A DNA stretch of 64,000 bases from PLanc-01 sp034678485. GTDB lineage: Bacteria > Planctomycetota > Phycisphaerae > Sedimentisphaerales > Anaerobacaceae. Below are positions 51,604-61,000 of this stretch, piece by piece. The position numbers and the translations under genes are program-made. The stretch is taken from NCBI GenBank assembly GCA_034678485.1, contig JAXDBU010000092.1, positions 1-64,000 on the forward strand. Direction: 5' to 3'. The notes under the pieces were generated by a model. That model saw only the letters and a program-made list of their open reading frames with translations, searched no databases and was not told the DNA's origin. How positions within the stretch are numbered: the first letter of the stretch is position 1; each line of letters begins with the position of its first letter.

Positions 51604-52272
51604 TCACTCCGCAGCGCTGTGCTCCAGCAGCTTTCGAAGTCTGTTCCTGGCTCGCAAGGTCTGCACCTTGACCATCGTCCTGGTCCAGCCGGTTCGCCGG
51701 GCCGTCTCGGCCACGTCGCATTGCTCCAGGTACCGCAGGGTAAGGACCAGGCGGTCCCGCGGGGCCAGTTGACCGAACACATGATGCAGCACCTCGGCCG
51801 CCTGATCCGGCTCGATTGTCCGCGAGACACCGTCCCCGCCTGCCGCCTGGTCCCATGCCTGAACGTCAAAAGGCGCCATGCGCCGACGTCGGGCTTTCTC
51901 CTTCCAGTACCGATAGCCGACCCGCGTCGCGATGCGAGCCAGCCAATGCTCGAACGGCGCCTTGCCGCGATACCGGCTCAAGCTCAAATAGGCATCCACG
52001 AACACGTCCTGCACCAGCTCTTCGTGAGTTCTTCGATCTCTGCTGAACCTCCAGAGGATCCGAGCGACGTGATCCTGGTGGCGTTCAACGAGCCGGCGAT
52101 AGGCTTCGGCTTCCCCCTGCCGCGTGCGTCGGATGTCCTCGGTGTCGTCTGATGCAGGCGACGCCAACGCGTCCGGCGCCTGCGGGTGTACCGGATGGAC
52201 GACACGCGCCATCACGAGGATGGCGGCCTCGATCCAGGCAGCTCTCGGTAGTGGCAAGCCGGCATCGATCAT
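51604..52272 (-). CDS. ECF-type RNA polymerase sigma factor
   Basis: About 222 residues. Region 2 shows YRRLVERHQDHVARILWRF and EELVQDVFVDAYLSLSRYRG; region 4 shows LAPRDRLVLTLRYLEQCDVA and VKVQTLRARNRLRKLL. This is the extracytoplasmic-function architecture. The start is uncertain: ATGs at 52272 and 52212 both have weak binding sites, and the shorter would also keep region 2 intact. It heads an operon with the small membrane protein and the Spy-like protein. Confidence 0.9.
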   Translation of the reverse strand: MIDAGLPLPRAAWIEAAILVMARVVHPVHPQAPDALASPASDDTEDIRRTRQGEAEAYRRLVERHQDHVARILWRFSRDRRTHEELVQDVFVDAYLSLSRYRGKAPFEHWLARIATRVGYRYWKEKARRRRMAPFDVQAWDQAAGGDGVSRTIEPDQAAEVLHHVFGQLAPRDRLVLTLRYLEQCDVAETARRTGWTRTMVKVQTLRARNRLRKLLEHSAAE

Positions 52273-52408
52273 GGAATAGAGCCTAAATGAAACACACTCT
52301 CTCCGGCAAGAGGATTCCACATGAACGCTGCTCATCCGGCGCAGAGTATCGGCCCCGCCAGTGGTCGTGGGCACTTGCGGAGCCGATACATTCTGGGCGA
52401 TCCAGCCA

Positions 52409-53167
52409 TCACCGTGCCGGCCTCGTCTTTTCGCGAAATGCTCGGAGTTCTTCTTTGGTCAATGCGCCGTCTCGATTGGTATCCGCCCGATCGAACACCT
52501 GCTCGATCGGGGCTACATTACGATTTCGCACCTGCCCGAGATTCGGGTCCTGCCCTTGAGCAGGAGGCACTGCGGCAGCCTCCGGCTGATTCAGTCGTCT
52601 CCGGAGCAACTGATCCTGACCGGTTCCACGACCGCCGGCAGACCGCTGTCCTGCGGGTCTTCGCCCTCGCGGTCCCACCTGCGCGCCTTGGCCCATTCCC
52701 TTCTGGGAACGACGGCCAACCGGCCCGCCGAACCCGTCTTGTGGCCCGGGACCTCTCATCCCGCCGGCAGGTTGCGCGACTTGACTTCGCATCTGCCTGA
52801 GCTGCCTGGCCTGCTCGTCCGTCAGAACCTCCCTGATCGATGCCATTACTTCGGATCGGGCCTTGTCCAAGATGGCGCGGATCTTCTGGACCTGGTCGTC
52901 AGTCAGACCCAGTCGGGGTGAGAACAACCCATTCACTCCGAGCGGTCCCAAACCGAGAGGACACCACGTTCCCTGCCCGCGCCGGTTCACTCCGACAGGG
53001 CGCCAGGCTCTCGCGCGAACCGGCGCCTCCGGCGGTTGCATCTCCTGCCCGCGAGCGATCCTCTGTCCTCGACCCCCGCCGACTCCCCACGGCTGCGCCA
53101 GGACCTGGCCGCTCAGAAGCATGAGAATCGCGCCTGCAACAATCAGAATTGTCCATTTCGTCTTCAT
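52409..53167 (-). CDS. Secreted Spy-like (LTxxQ) protein with C-terminal EF-hand
   Basis: 252 residues. Signal peptide (ILIVAGAILMLLSGQVLAQ), a Gly/Arg/Pro-rich low-complexity region, a helical part LGLTDDQVQKIRAIL...VLTDEQARQLRQM with two LTxxQ-like motifs, another Gly/Gln/Arg-rich stretch, and a single EF-hand DRADTNRDGALTKEEL near the C-terminus (about 226-241). It lies directly upstream of the sigma gene and may report calcium or envelope stress. AAAGGAG precedes the ATG. Confidence 0.75.
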   Translation of the reverse strand: MKTKWTILIVAGAILMLLSGQVLAQPWGVGGGRGQRIARGQEMQPPEAPVRARAWRPVGVNRRGQGTWCPLGLGPLGVNGLFSPRLGLTDDQVQKIRAILDKARSEVMASIREVLTDEQARQLRQMRSQVAQPAGGMRGPGPQDGFGGPVGRRSQKGMGQGAQVGPRGRRPAGQRSAGGRGTGQDQLLRRRLNQPEAAAVPPAQGQDPNLGQVRNRNVAPIEQVFDRADTNRDGALTKEELRAFREKTRPAR

Positions 53168-53294
53168 ATTCGGCTCCTTTCAACTGAATGTCGGCCTATC
53201 GAATCGTTTGATGTTGCGACAGGGTAGTGAAAGGAGCCCTTCTGCAGGTTACACCCCCCACAAAAGAATTATGAGGCGCGCACACAGGGAGGGA

Positions 53295-54734
53295 TCATGA
53301 GCCCGGCGCCGGCCGCTGGAGCGGGAAGAACTCCGATTCCGTGCGACCAGTCAGGAAGATCCGTTCGGCCCGCATGACGACATCCGGATGCTCATCGGCA
53401 ACATCTTTTTGTTCACCAAGATCGGTGCTGAGATCGAAAAGCTGGGTCTTCTGGCCCGGCTTGAGACGCAGGGCCTTCCAGTCGCCCATCCGAACCGCCT
53501 GTTGGCCGTTCAGTTCCCAGTAGAGATGCTCGTGTTTCTTCTGCGCGTTCTTCTTGCCCAGCAGAGTCGGCAAGAAAGAGATCCCATCGATGCCCGCCGG
53601 GGGCTGCACACCGAGCAGCTCGGCACAGGTCGGCAGAATATCCCAGAAGGCACAGGTGTGGTCGCTCTCACTTCCCGGCTCGATCCGGCCCGGCCAGCGG
53701 GCGATGAACGGCACCCGGATGCCCCCTTCCCAGACGGAACCCTTCAAGCCGCGCAGGGGACCGGCACTCTCAAAGAAAGCGGCATCAACACCCCCTGCGT
53801 ACGTCGGACCGTTATCGCTGGAAAAGACCACAAGCGTGTTGCCATCCAGGCCAAGCTCCTTGATCTGCGTCATGATCCGCCCTACGTCCCTGTCCATCCT
53901 CGTAATCATGGCAGCATAACAGGCCCGCGGATGCGCGTGGGCAACATAGCCCTTGGTGCCGTCGTATGGCGGATCGAACCATCGGCCTTCATACTCCGCG
54001 AGGGAGTCGCGCGGCACCTGCAGCGCGACGTGCGGGATCGTGAACGGCACATACAGGAAGAACGGCCTATCCTTGTTCGCCCGAATGAACCGGAGCGCCT
54101 CTTCGGCAATCACGTCGTGTGAATAGACCCGCTCGGCGCCGTCCTTGTTCTGTTCGATCCAGAAGACCTCGCCGTCGCGCCAGAGGTGATTCGGATAGAA
54201 CGTGTGGGCCTGCCGCTGGCAGATGTATCCAAAGAAATGATCGAAACCCTGCCTTTGCGGATCGCCGGAGGTGCCCACCCGACCGAGTCCCCACTTTCCA
54301 AATGCTCCGGTGGCATAGCCGGCCCGCTGGAACAGACGACCGACGGTGAACGTGCCCTCGACCAGCGGCCACTGCCCCCCGACCGTCGAGCCGAGTTTCC
54401 ACCCTTCGTCTCCGCCGACCTGTTTGTTGTTTCGGATCTGCGCATGGCCTGTGTGGCAACCCGTCATGAGCGTGCAACGCGACGGCGCACAGACGGGATT
54501 GCCGGAGTAGCTCTGAATGAACCGCATCCCTTCGGCCGCAAGCCGATCTACTTGCGGGGTCCTGATCCTCTTCTGACCGTAACACCCCACATCCGCGTAG
54601 CCCAGATCGTCGGCCAGGATGAACACAACATTGGGACGTCTCGTCCCCTGGGCCGCTCCCGAGCCGGCAAGCACAGGCAGCGTCCCCGACAGGGCTCCCA
54701 GTACCGTTGCCTTGAGGAAATCACGTCGCTGCAT
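53295..54734 (-). CDS. Secreted arylsulfatase-type sulfatase
   Basis: 479 residues. A Tat-like signal (MQRRDFLKATVLGALSG) is followed by the sulfatase fold: NVVFILADDLGYADVGCYG (metal-binding aspartates), CAPSR with Cys82 as the formylglycine precursor, and FFLYVPFTIPHVALQVP. The family hydrolyses sulfate esters, here most likely on sulfated polysaccharides, after maturation by an anaerobic or FGE-type enzyme encoded elsewhere. GGAG lies nine bases before the ATG at 54734. It overlaps the regulator gene end by 14 bases and so may be controlled with it. Confidence 0.92.
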   Translation of the reverse strand: MQRRDFLKATVLGALSGTLPVLAGSGAAQGTRRPNVVFILADDLGYADVGCYGQKRIRTPQVDRLAAEGMRFIQSYSGNPVCAPSRCTLMTGCHTGHAQIRNNKQVGGDEGWKLGSTVGGQWPLVEGTFTVGRLFQRAGYATGAFGKWGLGRVGTSGDPQRQGFDHFFGYICQRQAHTFYPNHLWRDGEVFWIEQNKDGAERVYSHDVIAEEALRFIRANKDRPFFLYVPFTIPHVALQVPRDSLAEYEGRWFDPPYDGTKGYVAHAHPRACYAAMITRMDRDVGRIMTQIKELGLDGNTLVVFSSDNGPTYAGGVDAAFFESAGPLRGLKGSVWEGGIRVPFIARWPGRIEPGSESDHTCAFWDILPTCAELLGVQPPAGIDGISFLPTLLGKKNAQKKHEHLYWELNGQQAVRMGDWKALRLKPGQKTQLFDLSTDLGEQKDVADEHPDVVMRAERIFLTGRTESEFFPLQRPAPGS

Positions 54735-55395
54735 CACGCGTTTCTCCATCTTCATCGGATACCACAGTCCCATCCCAATGGGCCATCGAGTCTTCCCCCT
54801 GGAGCGGTTCGTTCTGAATCAATCCCATGTCAACCGCCCGATGCAGGAGTTCGATCACGTTGGAGGCCCCCATTTTCTGCATCACACGGGCACGGTGAAC
54901 CTCGATCGTCCGAGGGGAACGATGGAGCGCCGTGGCGATCTCCCGGCTGCTCTCGCCCTCGAGGATCATATACAAGACCTTCATCTCGGTTCTCGTCAAG
55001 GCGCACTTCTCCAGGGCAGCGTGTCCGCGATTCCGATCGAGCAGGGATCGGACCGTCCGCAGGAATCGGTCGCGATCAAGCGGCTTCTCGATGAAGTCGG
55101 CTGCCCCCGCCTTCATCGCCCGGACCGCCGAGGCAACGTCGCCGTAGCCTGTGACAACGAGCACGGGCAGCCAGGGAAAGTGCCGCTTCACTTCCCGGAG
55201 CAACTCCATCCCGTCCATCTCCGGCATCTTCACATCCGTCACTAACAGATCACATCGGTCCACCGCGAGATGCGAGAGGCAGTCCTTCGCACGACAGAAA
55301 CACTGCACGCTCATACCGGTCCGCTCCAGTGTTTTGGACACCGTGTAGCAGACTTTCGGCTCATCATCGACAAAGACAACCCGTGCAGACTCCAT
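54721..55395 (-). CDS. FixJ/NarL-type response regulator
   Basis: 224 residues: receiver domain with VDDEP and Asp54 in LVTDVKMPEMDG, VVTGYGDV and FIEKPLDRD, then a LuxR-type helix-turn-helix (LTRTEMKVLYMILEGESSRE and TIEVHRARVMQKMGA). The combination is closest to FixJ/TtrR. GGAG eight bases before the ATG. It follows the multi-PAS kinase by 29 bases and precedes the sulfatase. Confidence 0.94.
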   Translation of the reverse strand: MESARVVFVDDEPKVCYTVSKTLERTGMSVQCFCRAKDCLSHLAVDRCDLLVTDVKMPEMDGMELLREVKRHFPWLPVLVVTGYGDVASAVRAMKAGAADFIEKPLDRDRFLRTVRSLLDRNRGHAALEKCALTRTEMKVLYMILEGESSREIATALHRSPRTIEVHRARVMQKMGASNVIELLHRAVDMGLIQNEPLQGEDSMAHWDGTVVSDEDGETRDAAT

Positions 55396-55424
55396 GTGTG
55401 TTCTCCACGTCTACATCCCTGCGA

Positions 55425-57821
55425 TCATTTTCCTTCGACCGGCAACGTAACGATGAACGTCGTGCCGTCACCGAACCGACTGTCGACGTGAATGCGCCCG
55501 CCCATCGCGGAAACGACACGGTGAACGATGCACAGACCGAGTCCGGTTCCCTCCCTCTCGCGTTTCGTCGTGAAGAATGGATCGAAGATGCGCCCGATGT
55601 GCGCGGGATCGATCCCCCCGCAATCATCGACGAATCGCAGTTCCACCTCCTTCTCCCGGGCGGCCCCGACGATCCGGAGACAGTGATCGTTCACACCGTC
55701 AGCCGCTTGAATGGCGTTCTGCGCCAGCGAGAAGAACAGTTGCTCGAGGTCCTTTTCACATGCGTAGATCGACGGCAGGTCGCCGAGCCGCTCGAGCCTC
55801 AGCGCCACGCGGGAACTCCGCGCACTCTCCTCCAGCAGGCGCATCACACGACCGGCCGTGACGGAGAGGATCACCTTTGTCACCGACCCCGACGATGTCT
55901 GGCGGGCAAGGCTGCGAAGCCTCTCGATGATGCTCGATATATTCGAGATCTCCGCAAGCCCATCGTTCAAATCCTCCAGCACCGTCGGCGGGCAATTGCT
56001 CTCATCGAGATCCTTCAGCGCATTCTGAAGGGACAAGCGAATCACCGTCAAAGGCTGGTTCAGCTCATGGGCATACGTGGCGCTGAGCGTGCCCAGCGAG
56101 GCAAGCTGTTCGGCCCTCATCATCCTCTCCCGATACGCTTGGAGTTCCTGCTGGGTGGTTCGCAGCTCGTGGACGTCCCGGGCAATCACCAGTCCGGCGG
56201 TCACTCGGCCCGCCCGGTCCCGCAACGGCGCAACTGTCGTGTTGTACCAGCGCAATTCACCACGGACGTCGGATAACACCAGGGAGTTCTCTCCCACGCC
56301 CGTATGAATGACCTTTCGGACAGCGCCCGCTTGCCGGTCGGCAATATCTTTCCGAAACAACTCCCACATGGTCTTGCGCGTGAAGTCGGACGGCTTGCCC
56401 CCCAGCGCCCGAGCGGCAGTGTCGTTCATGAAAAGGAACGTGCCTCCCTCATCGACGATGGCGATTGCCTCTCCCGCGCTCTCGACAACCGTCCGGTATC
56501 TCTCTTCGCTCTCCAGCAGACTCCGCTCCAGTTCCCGGCAGTCGCTGACGTCCTTGGCAAAGACAGCGATCCGCCGGACAACGCCATCGGGATCGAGAAT
56601 GGGGTACATGCTGGTGAAGAACTGCCGGCCGGCGCGATCGTCCTCGAACTGAACCGGGACTCGCGTATCCACAACTTCCCGGATTCGCGCCATTCGCCGT
56701 TCCACGACCTCCGAGGGCATGATGTCGCTGCTCAACTCGACCATCCTGCCGCCAATCAGCTCGCGGGCACTCTTGCCGAAACGCCGTGCGGCAGTCTCAT
56801 TGGCCATCAGCATCGTCCCATCGCGGCCCAGCATCAGGACGGATTCCGTCACCGCGTCGAACAACGCTCGCAGCATGCCTTCATTCTCACGAACCGCCTG
56901 TTCGGCCCTTCGGCGATCCGTGATATCCCGGATAATGCCCTGCGTCCCGACGATCTTCCCCTCCACAACCAAAGGACCGAGACTGACTTCGAGAAAATGT
57001 TCGCCCGCGTCCCTCCCGGAGAGCGCGACTTCCATCGTCGCTCTCCGCCCATCCAGTGCCTCCGCGCGAGCCTCTTCGAGCCTGGCCAAGGCCTCTTTGG
57101 GGACCCACCGCCTGTAGTGACTGCCCACAATCTCTTGAGGATCGAATCCCAGGATCCTCTGGACAGCCCGGTTGACGGTCAGTAGATTCCCATCGCAATC
57201 CGCCGTGTAGAGAATGTCATTTACGTTTTCGACAAGATCCAGATATCGCTGCCGGCTCTCGACGAGTTCCTTCTCCATCTTGACGCGAGCGGTGATATCC
57301 TGGGCGAAGACGACCACCTGAGTGACACACCCTTGTTCGTTGATGACGGGATAGTACACCTGGTCGAACACGCGGCCATCGCGCCGATCCGTGATCCGCA
57401 TCGGCGTGCTCGTCTGCACGACCTCGTCCACGCACGCCAGCCTCGCGCTGCGAACGTCGGGAGGCAGGATCTTGCACGCGGGATCCCGTCCGTCCCGCCC
57501 CACGAGATCCTCCTTGGCGCAACCCAGTCGATCTGCCGCCGTCTGGTTGACGGCCTGGATCACACCGTTGGAATCGAGCACCACCAGGGTCTCCGTGATC
57601 GCGTCCAGAACCGCTCGAAGCATCTGCTCCCGTCCGGACAGCGCCTGAGCCTGCTCCGCGCGAAGGTCGTCCCGCTCTTTCTCGAAGGCCGCCAGGCGCT
57701 CCCGGAGCCGACCATTGGCGTGCTCCAGCTCCGCGATCCGACGGCACAACGATATCTCCCCTTCCGACTGGCAACAATTCTCATTCGCGTCATTCATCCT
57801 GCTTCCCGGACCCGTCTCCAT
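55425..57821 (-). CDS. Multi-PAS sensor histidine kinase (FixL-like)
   Basis: 798 residues, no membrane helix. An N-terminal coiled coil (about 20-60) is followed by four PAS domains, starting near AVLDAITETLVVLDSNG, ENVNDILYTADCDG, LFDAVTESVLMLGRDG and VVESAGEAIAIVDEGG. The HisKA has YAHELNQPLTVIRLSLQ (His585), the HELNQPL form seen in FixL and NtrB-like kinases, and the HATPase has NAIQAADG and GTGLGLCIVHRVV. Starts at 57821 or 57797 both have purine-rich sites. It is the likely partner of the FixJ-like regulator. Confidence 0.93.
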   Translation of the reverse strand: METGPGSRMNDANENCCQSEGEISLCRRIAELEHANGRLRERLAAFEKERDDLRAEQAQALSGREQMLRAVLDAITETLVVLDSNGVIQAVNQTAADRLGCAKEDLVGRDGRDPACKILPPDVRSARLACVDEVVQTSTPMRITDRRDGRVFDQVYYPVINEQGCVTQVVVFAQDITARVKMEKELVESRQRYLDLVENVNDILYTADCDGNLLTVNRAVQRILGFDPQEIVGSHYRRWVPKEALARLEEARAEALDGRRATMEVALSGRDAGEHFLEVSLGPLVVEGKIVGTQGIIRDITDRRRAEQAVRENEGMLRALFDAVTESVLMLGRDGTMLMANETAARRFGKSARELIGGRMVELSSDIMPSEVVERRMARIREVVDTRVPVQFEDDRAGRQFFTSMYPILDPDGVVRRIAVFAKDVSDCRELERSLLESEERYRTVVESAGEAIAIVDEGGTFLFMNDTAARALGGKPSDFTRKTMWELFRKDIADRQAGAVRKVIHTGVGENSLVLSDVRGELRWYNTTVAPLRDRAGRVTAGLVIARDVHELRTTQQELQAYRERMMRAEQLASLGTLSATYAHELNQPLTVIRLSLQNALKDLDESNCPPTVLEDLNDGLAEISNISSIIERLRSLARQTSSGSVTKVILSVTAGRVMRLLEESARSSRVALRLERLGDLPSIYACEKDLEQLFFSLAQNAIQAADGVNDHCLRIVGAAREKEVELRFVDDCGGIDPAHIGRIFDPFFTTKREREGTGLGLCIVHRVVSAMGGRIHVDSRFGDGTTFIVTLPVEGK

Positions 57822-58096
57822 CAGCTCCGGCTCAATGACCGCTATGAGAGGGCCATCAGCCGTCCCGCAAGAACCGACACACGCGTAGCACTCATCGCGA
57901 CAAGGCGATTCTCATCATAGAATCCGTCCGACGGCAAATCAAGACAAACGTGGACAGATTCATACGGGATGAAGACAAACCGATCCCACGTCCGCAGAAT
58001 TCCTACGGTGTTGAAGGGAATCTGCGCCCGGCGGTCGGCGCCCGCCGCACCGCAGGAGGTTCTGCGGTGCCCAAGGGAACCCGAAGGGACGCTCCG
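57822..58096. other. Intergenic region with a 9-bp hairpin
   Basis: 275 bases between two kinase genes. GCACCGCAG and CTGCGGTGC (58047-58070) form a perfect hairpin with a 6-base loop just past the end of the large kinase gene, without a T-run. Nothing else recognised. Confidence 0.5.
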
Positions 58097-61000
58097 TCAT
58101 CTCTCCACAAGCTGGGACTCAAGACCGCGGTCCGCCTGCTGCCGGTCAGCCGTCGACGCGGGACGGCAAACCAGCGGCAAGAACACCGTGAAGGTCGTGC
58201 CTTTGTCCAACTCGCTCTCGACTTCGATCCTGCCGCCATGGGCATCCATAATCCTGCTGACGATGGCCAGTCCCAACCCCGTTCCTTTGATTTCCTTGCC
58301 GGGTCTATGAACGCGGTAGAACCGGTCGAAGATCTTCCCGAGGTCCTCCTTGGGGATGCCGTACCCGGAGTCGCTGACCTTGAGAACCAAGTGTTCTGGC
58401 TGTGCAGATGCGGAAACCAGGACCTGGCCGCCCGCGGGCGTGAATTTGATCGCGTTGCTGACCAGGTTGATGAGGACCTGGAGAATGCGGTCGTTGTCAT
58501 ACATGACCAGGGGCAGGTCCGTCTGGAGATCCACAGCCAAGTGGACCCCGCTCTTGGCGGCGTGCGGCAACATCGTGTTGTACACCTCGTTCACAGCCGT
58601 ACCGATGGCATTCTCCTGCATGTTCAGCTTCATCTTCCCTGCGATGAGTTTCTGGAAGTCCAGGACGTCGTCGATCAATCTCGACAATCGGTCGATGTTC
58701 CGCTTGGCAATATCCAGGAAGTGACGCTGATCCTTGTTGATCTTGCCCGCGACGCCATCCAGCACAATAATCACCGACTCCTTCATGGAACTCAGGGGCG
58801 TCCGAAGCTCGTGCGAGACCGTCGAGATGAACTGCGACTTCATTTCCATGGTCTGTTTGAGCTCTTCTTCCGCCCGTTTACGTCCCGTGATGTCGTTCAG
58901 GGCGACCAGCACGTGCCGGCTGCCGTCCATGTTGATGGGTTCGACGCTGACCGCCAGCCAGGGGCAATCTTTTCCGTCGCCACTCACGGCCGGCTGAATC
59001 TCCACCCCGCGGGCCGGCTCATCCGAGACAAGTCCCTTCTGGACGAGATTCCGAAACGAGCAACCGTCGCAGGAATGAACGACGACGCCGTCCGCGAGAC
59101 TTCCGGCATGGACGCAGTTCAGCATCTGACAGACGTCGCGATTGATGATGCCCGCGTATCCCTTGCCCGACATCTGGCGAATCACGTCGTTGGCGCGTGT
59201 CACCTTCATGCGGTCATTGACCAGTAGCATACCCAGGGGCGTCGCATCGAAGATGGCTTCCAGGTTCTTCTGTTTCCGGTCGAGGATCTCGTGAATCCGC
59301 CGACTCTCCGTGACATCGACGAGAGACACCATCACGCACAAGGGGCTTCCCTTCCTGTCCTTGACGACACTGGCCGACAACTGAGCGACGAAGTCCGAAC
59401 CGTCTTTTCGACAGGCCATCATGTCCCCACTCCACACGCCCTGCTCCAAGGCCAGGCGAAGGGCGGTTTGTGCCTCCTCGGCGGATTCGAAGAGCAGCGG
59501 CAACGGCCTGCCGATCACTTCGCTCTCATTGCCATATCCCCACATTCGCAAGGCGGATGGATTGGCGAAGGTCAGCTTCCCGTCGAGATCAATGAACACG
59601 ATGCCGCTGGCGGCACTGTCCACGGCGCTGTCTTTCACCAACAACGCCTCTTCGACGCGTTTGCGTTCCGAGGTGTCGCGGATGATGCCGACGGCCTGGT
59701 ATTGACCATGGAGACAGATGCGACCAACCGAGAGCTCGACCGGGAATTCCTCTCCCGTCCTGCGCAGAGCGGTCAACTCGATCGTCTTGCCCAGAACCGG
59801 ACTTTCCCCGGTAATCCGGAATCGTTCCACACCCGGCTGGCACCGGTCGTGATACTGGGGCGGCGCCAGAAGAGTGTGCAGGTTCCTGCCGTAGGCTTCC
59901 TCGGCCGTGTATCCGAACATGGTCTGCGCCGCGTGGTTCCAGAAGGAAATGCAGCCATGCTCATCCATCATAATGATGGCGTCCAGGACCGCGCTGGTCA
60001 TGCCGAGAAGGCGCTCTTCACTCTCGCGTAACGATTGCTGGATGCGTTCGGCGGTCGCCCGGGCTTCGTTAGCATCCTCGGCAAGACTCAGAGCCGCTTC
60101 CCTCTGCTGTCGAAGGGCCTGGTTCGCCCGGTTCAATTCCTCCGCCCACCGCCTCAGTTCGGCCTCGTGCGCCTTGTCCTGAATCCGCTCCAGACCCATC
60201 TCCGCCAGTAACTGGGCACAGGTCGTCAGGTATTTGAGCACCGGGGGCAGCTTCTTCTCCGGCACGATCGGCACACGATAGAGCGCCTCGATGTAGGCAG
60301 CCTCGTCGAAGCCGAATTCCCGCGCCTGCCGACGAAACGCCTCTTCATCAGGCGGCTCCAACAGGAACTGACCGATGAACACGTTCGCAACGTGCTCGCC
60401 CTCGATCACAATGGGTGATGCGGCGTCCGTCAGGCCATTGAGACATTGATAGAGGGAGAAGTGTTCGCCCTTCCTCAATTGTGCCGCCAGTATGGTGTCG
60501 CTCTCGATGCATCGAGCACATGTGTGGGGATTGACACGATGGAAATCGGTGCAAATGCCCTGCCAGCGGGCCCCGACAAACACGTTGCCTTCCAGATCGA
60601 TGATCGCAGAAGAAATGCCAACGGCGTCACAGAAGCTCTCCATCAACTGCTGCATCTGGTCACGATCCAGCAGGTCGGCAAGGTTCCGGTGTCGTTGCAC
60701 AGTTCCATCGCTCAGGACGGTCACGGTGTCTGTCTCCGGCTCCGCCTGCAGTTCCGACATAGCTTCCGACTGGAGCACGACATACGGCGGCGACTGGCCG
60801 GCAACAACCGACATTTCATTGATGCGCCGTTTCAGCTCCGTCACGCGGAGCTCTCTGGCGATGGCCAGGCGGTTGAATCGCTCGATCTCATTGACATGGT
60901 GGCGCATCGCCTCTTCCGTCCGCTTGCGCTCCGTCAGATCGTAGAGGACCGTCAGGTTGGCCGGTTCATGTTCGTACTCGATCGGCTCCATGGACAGGCT

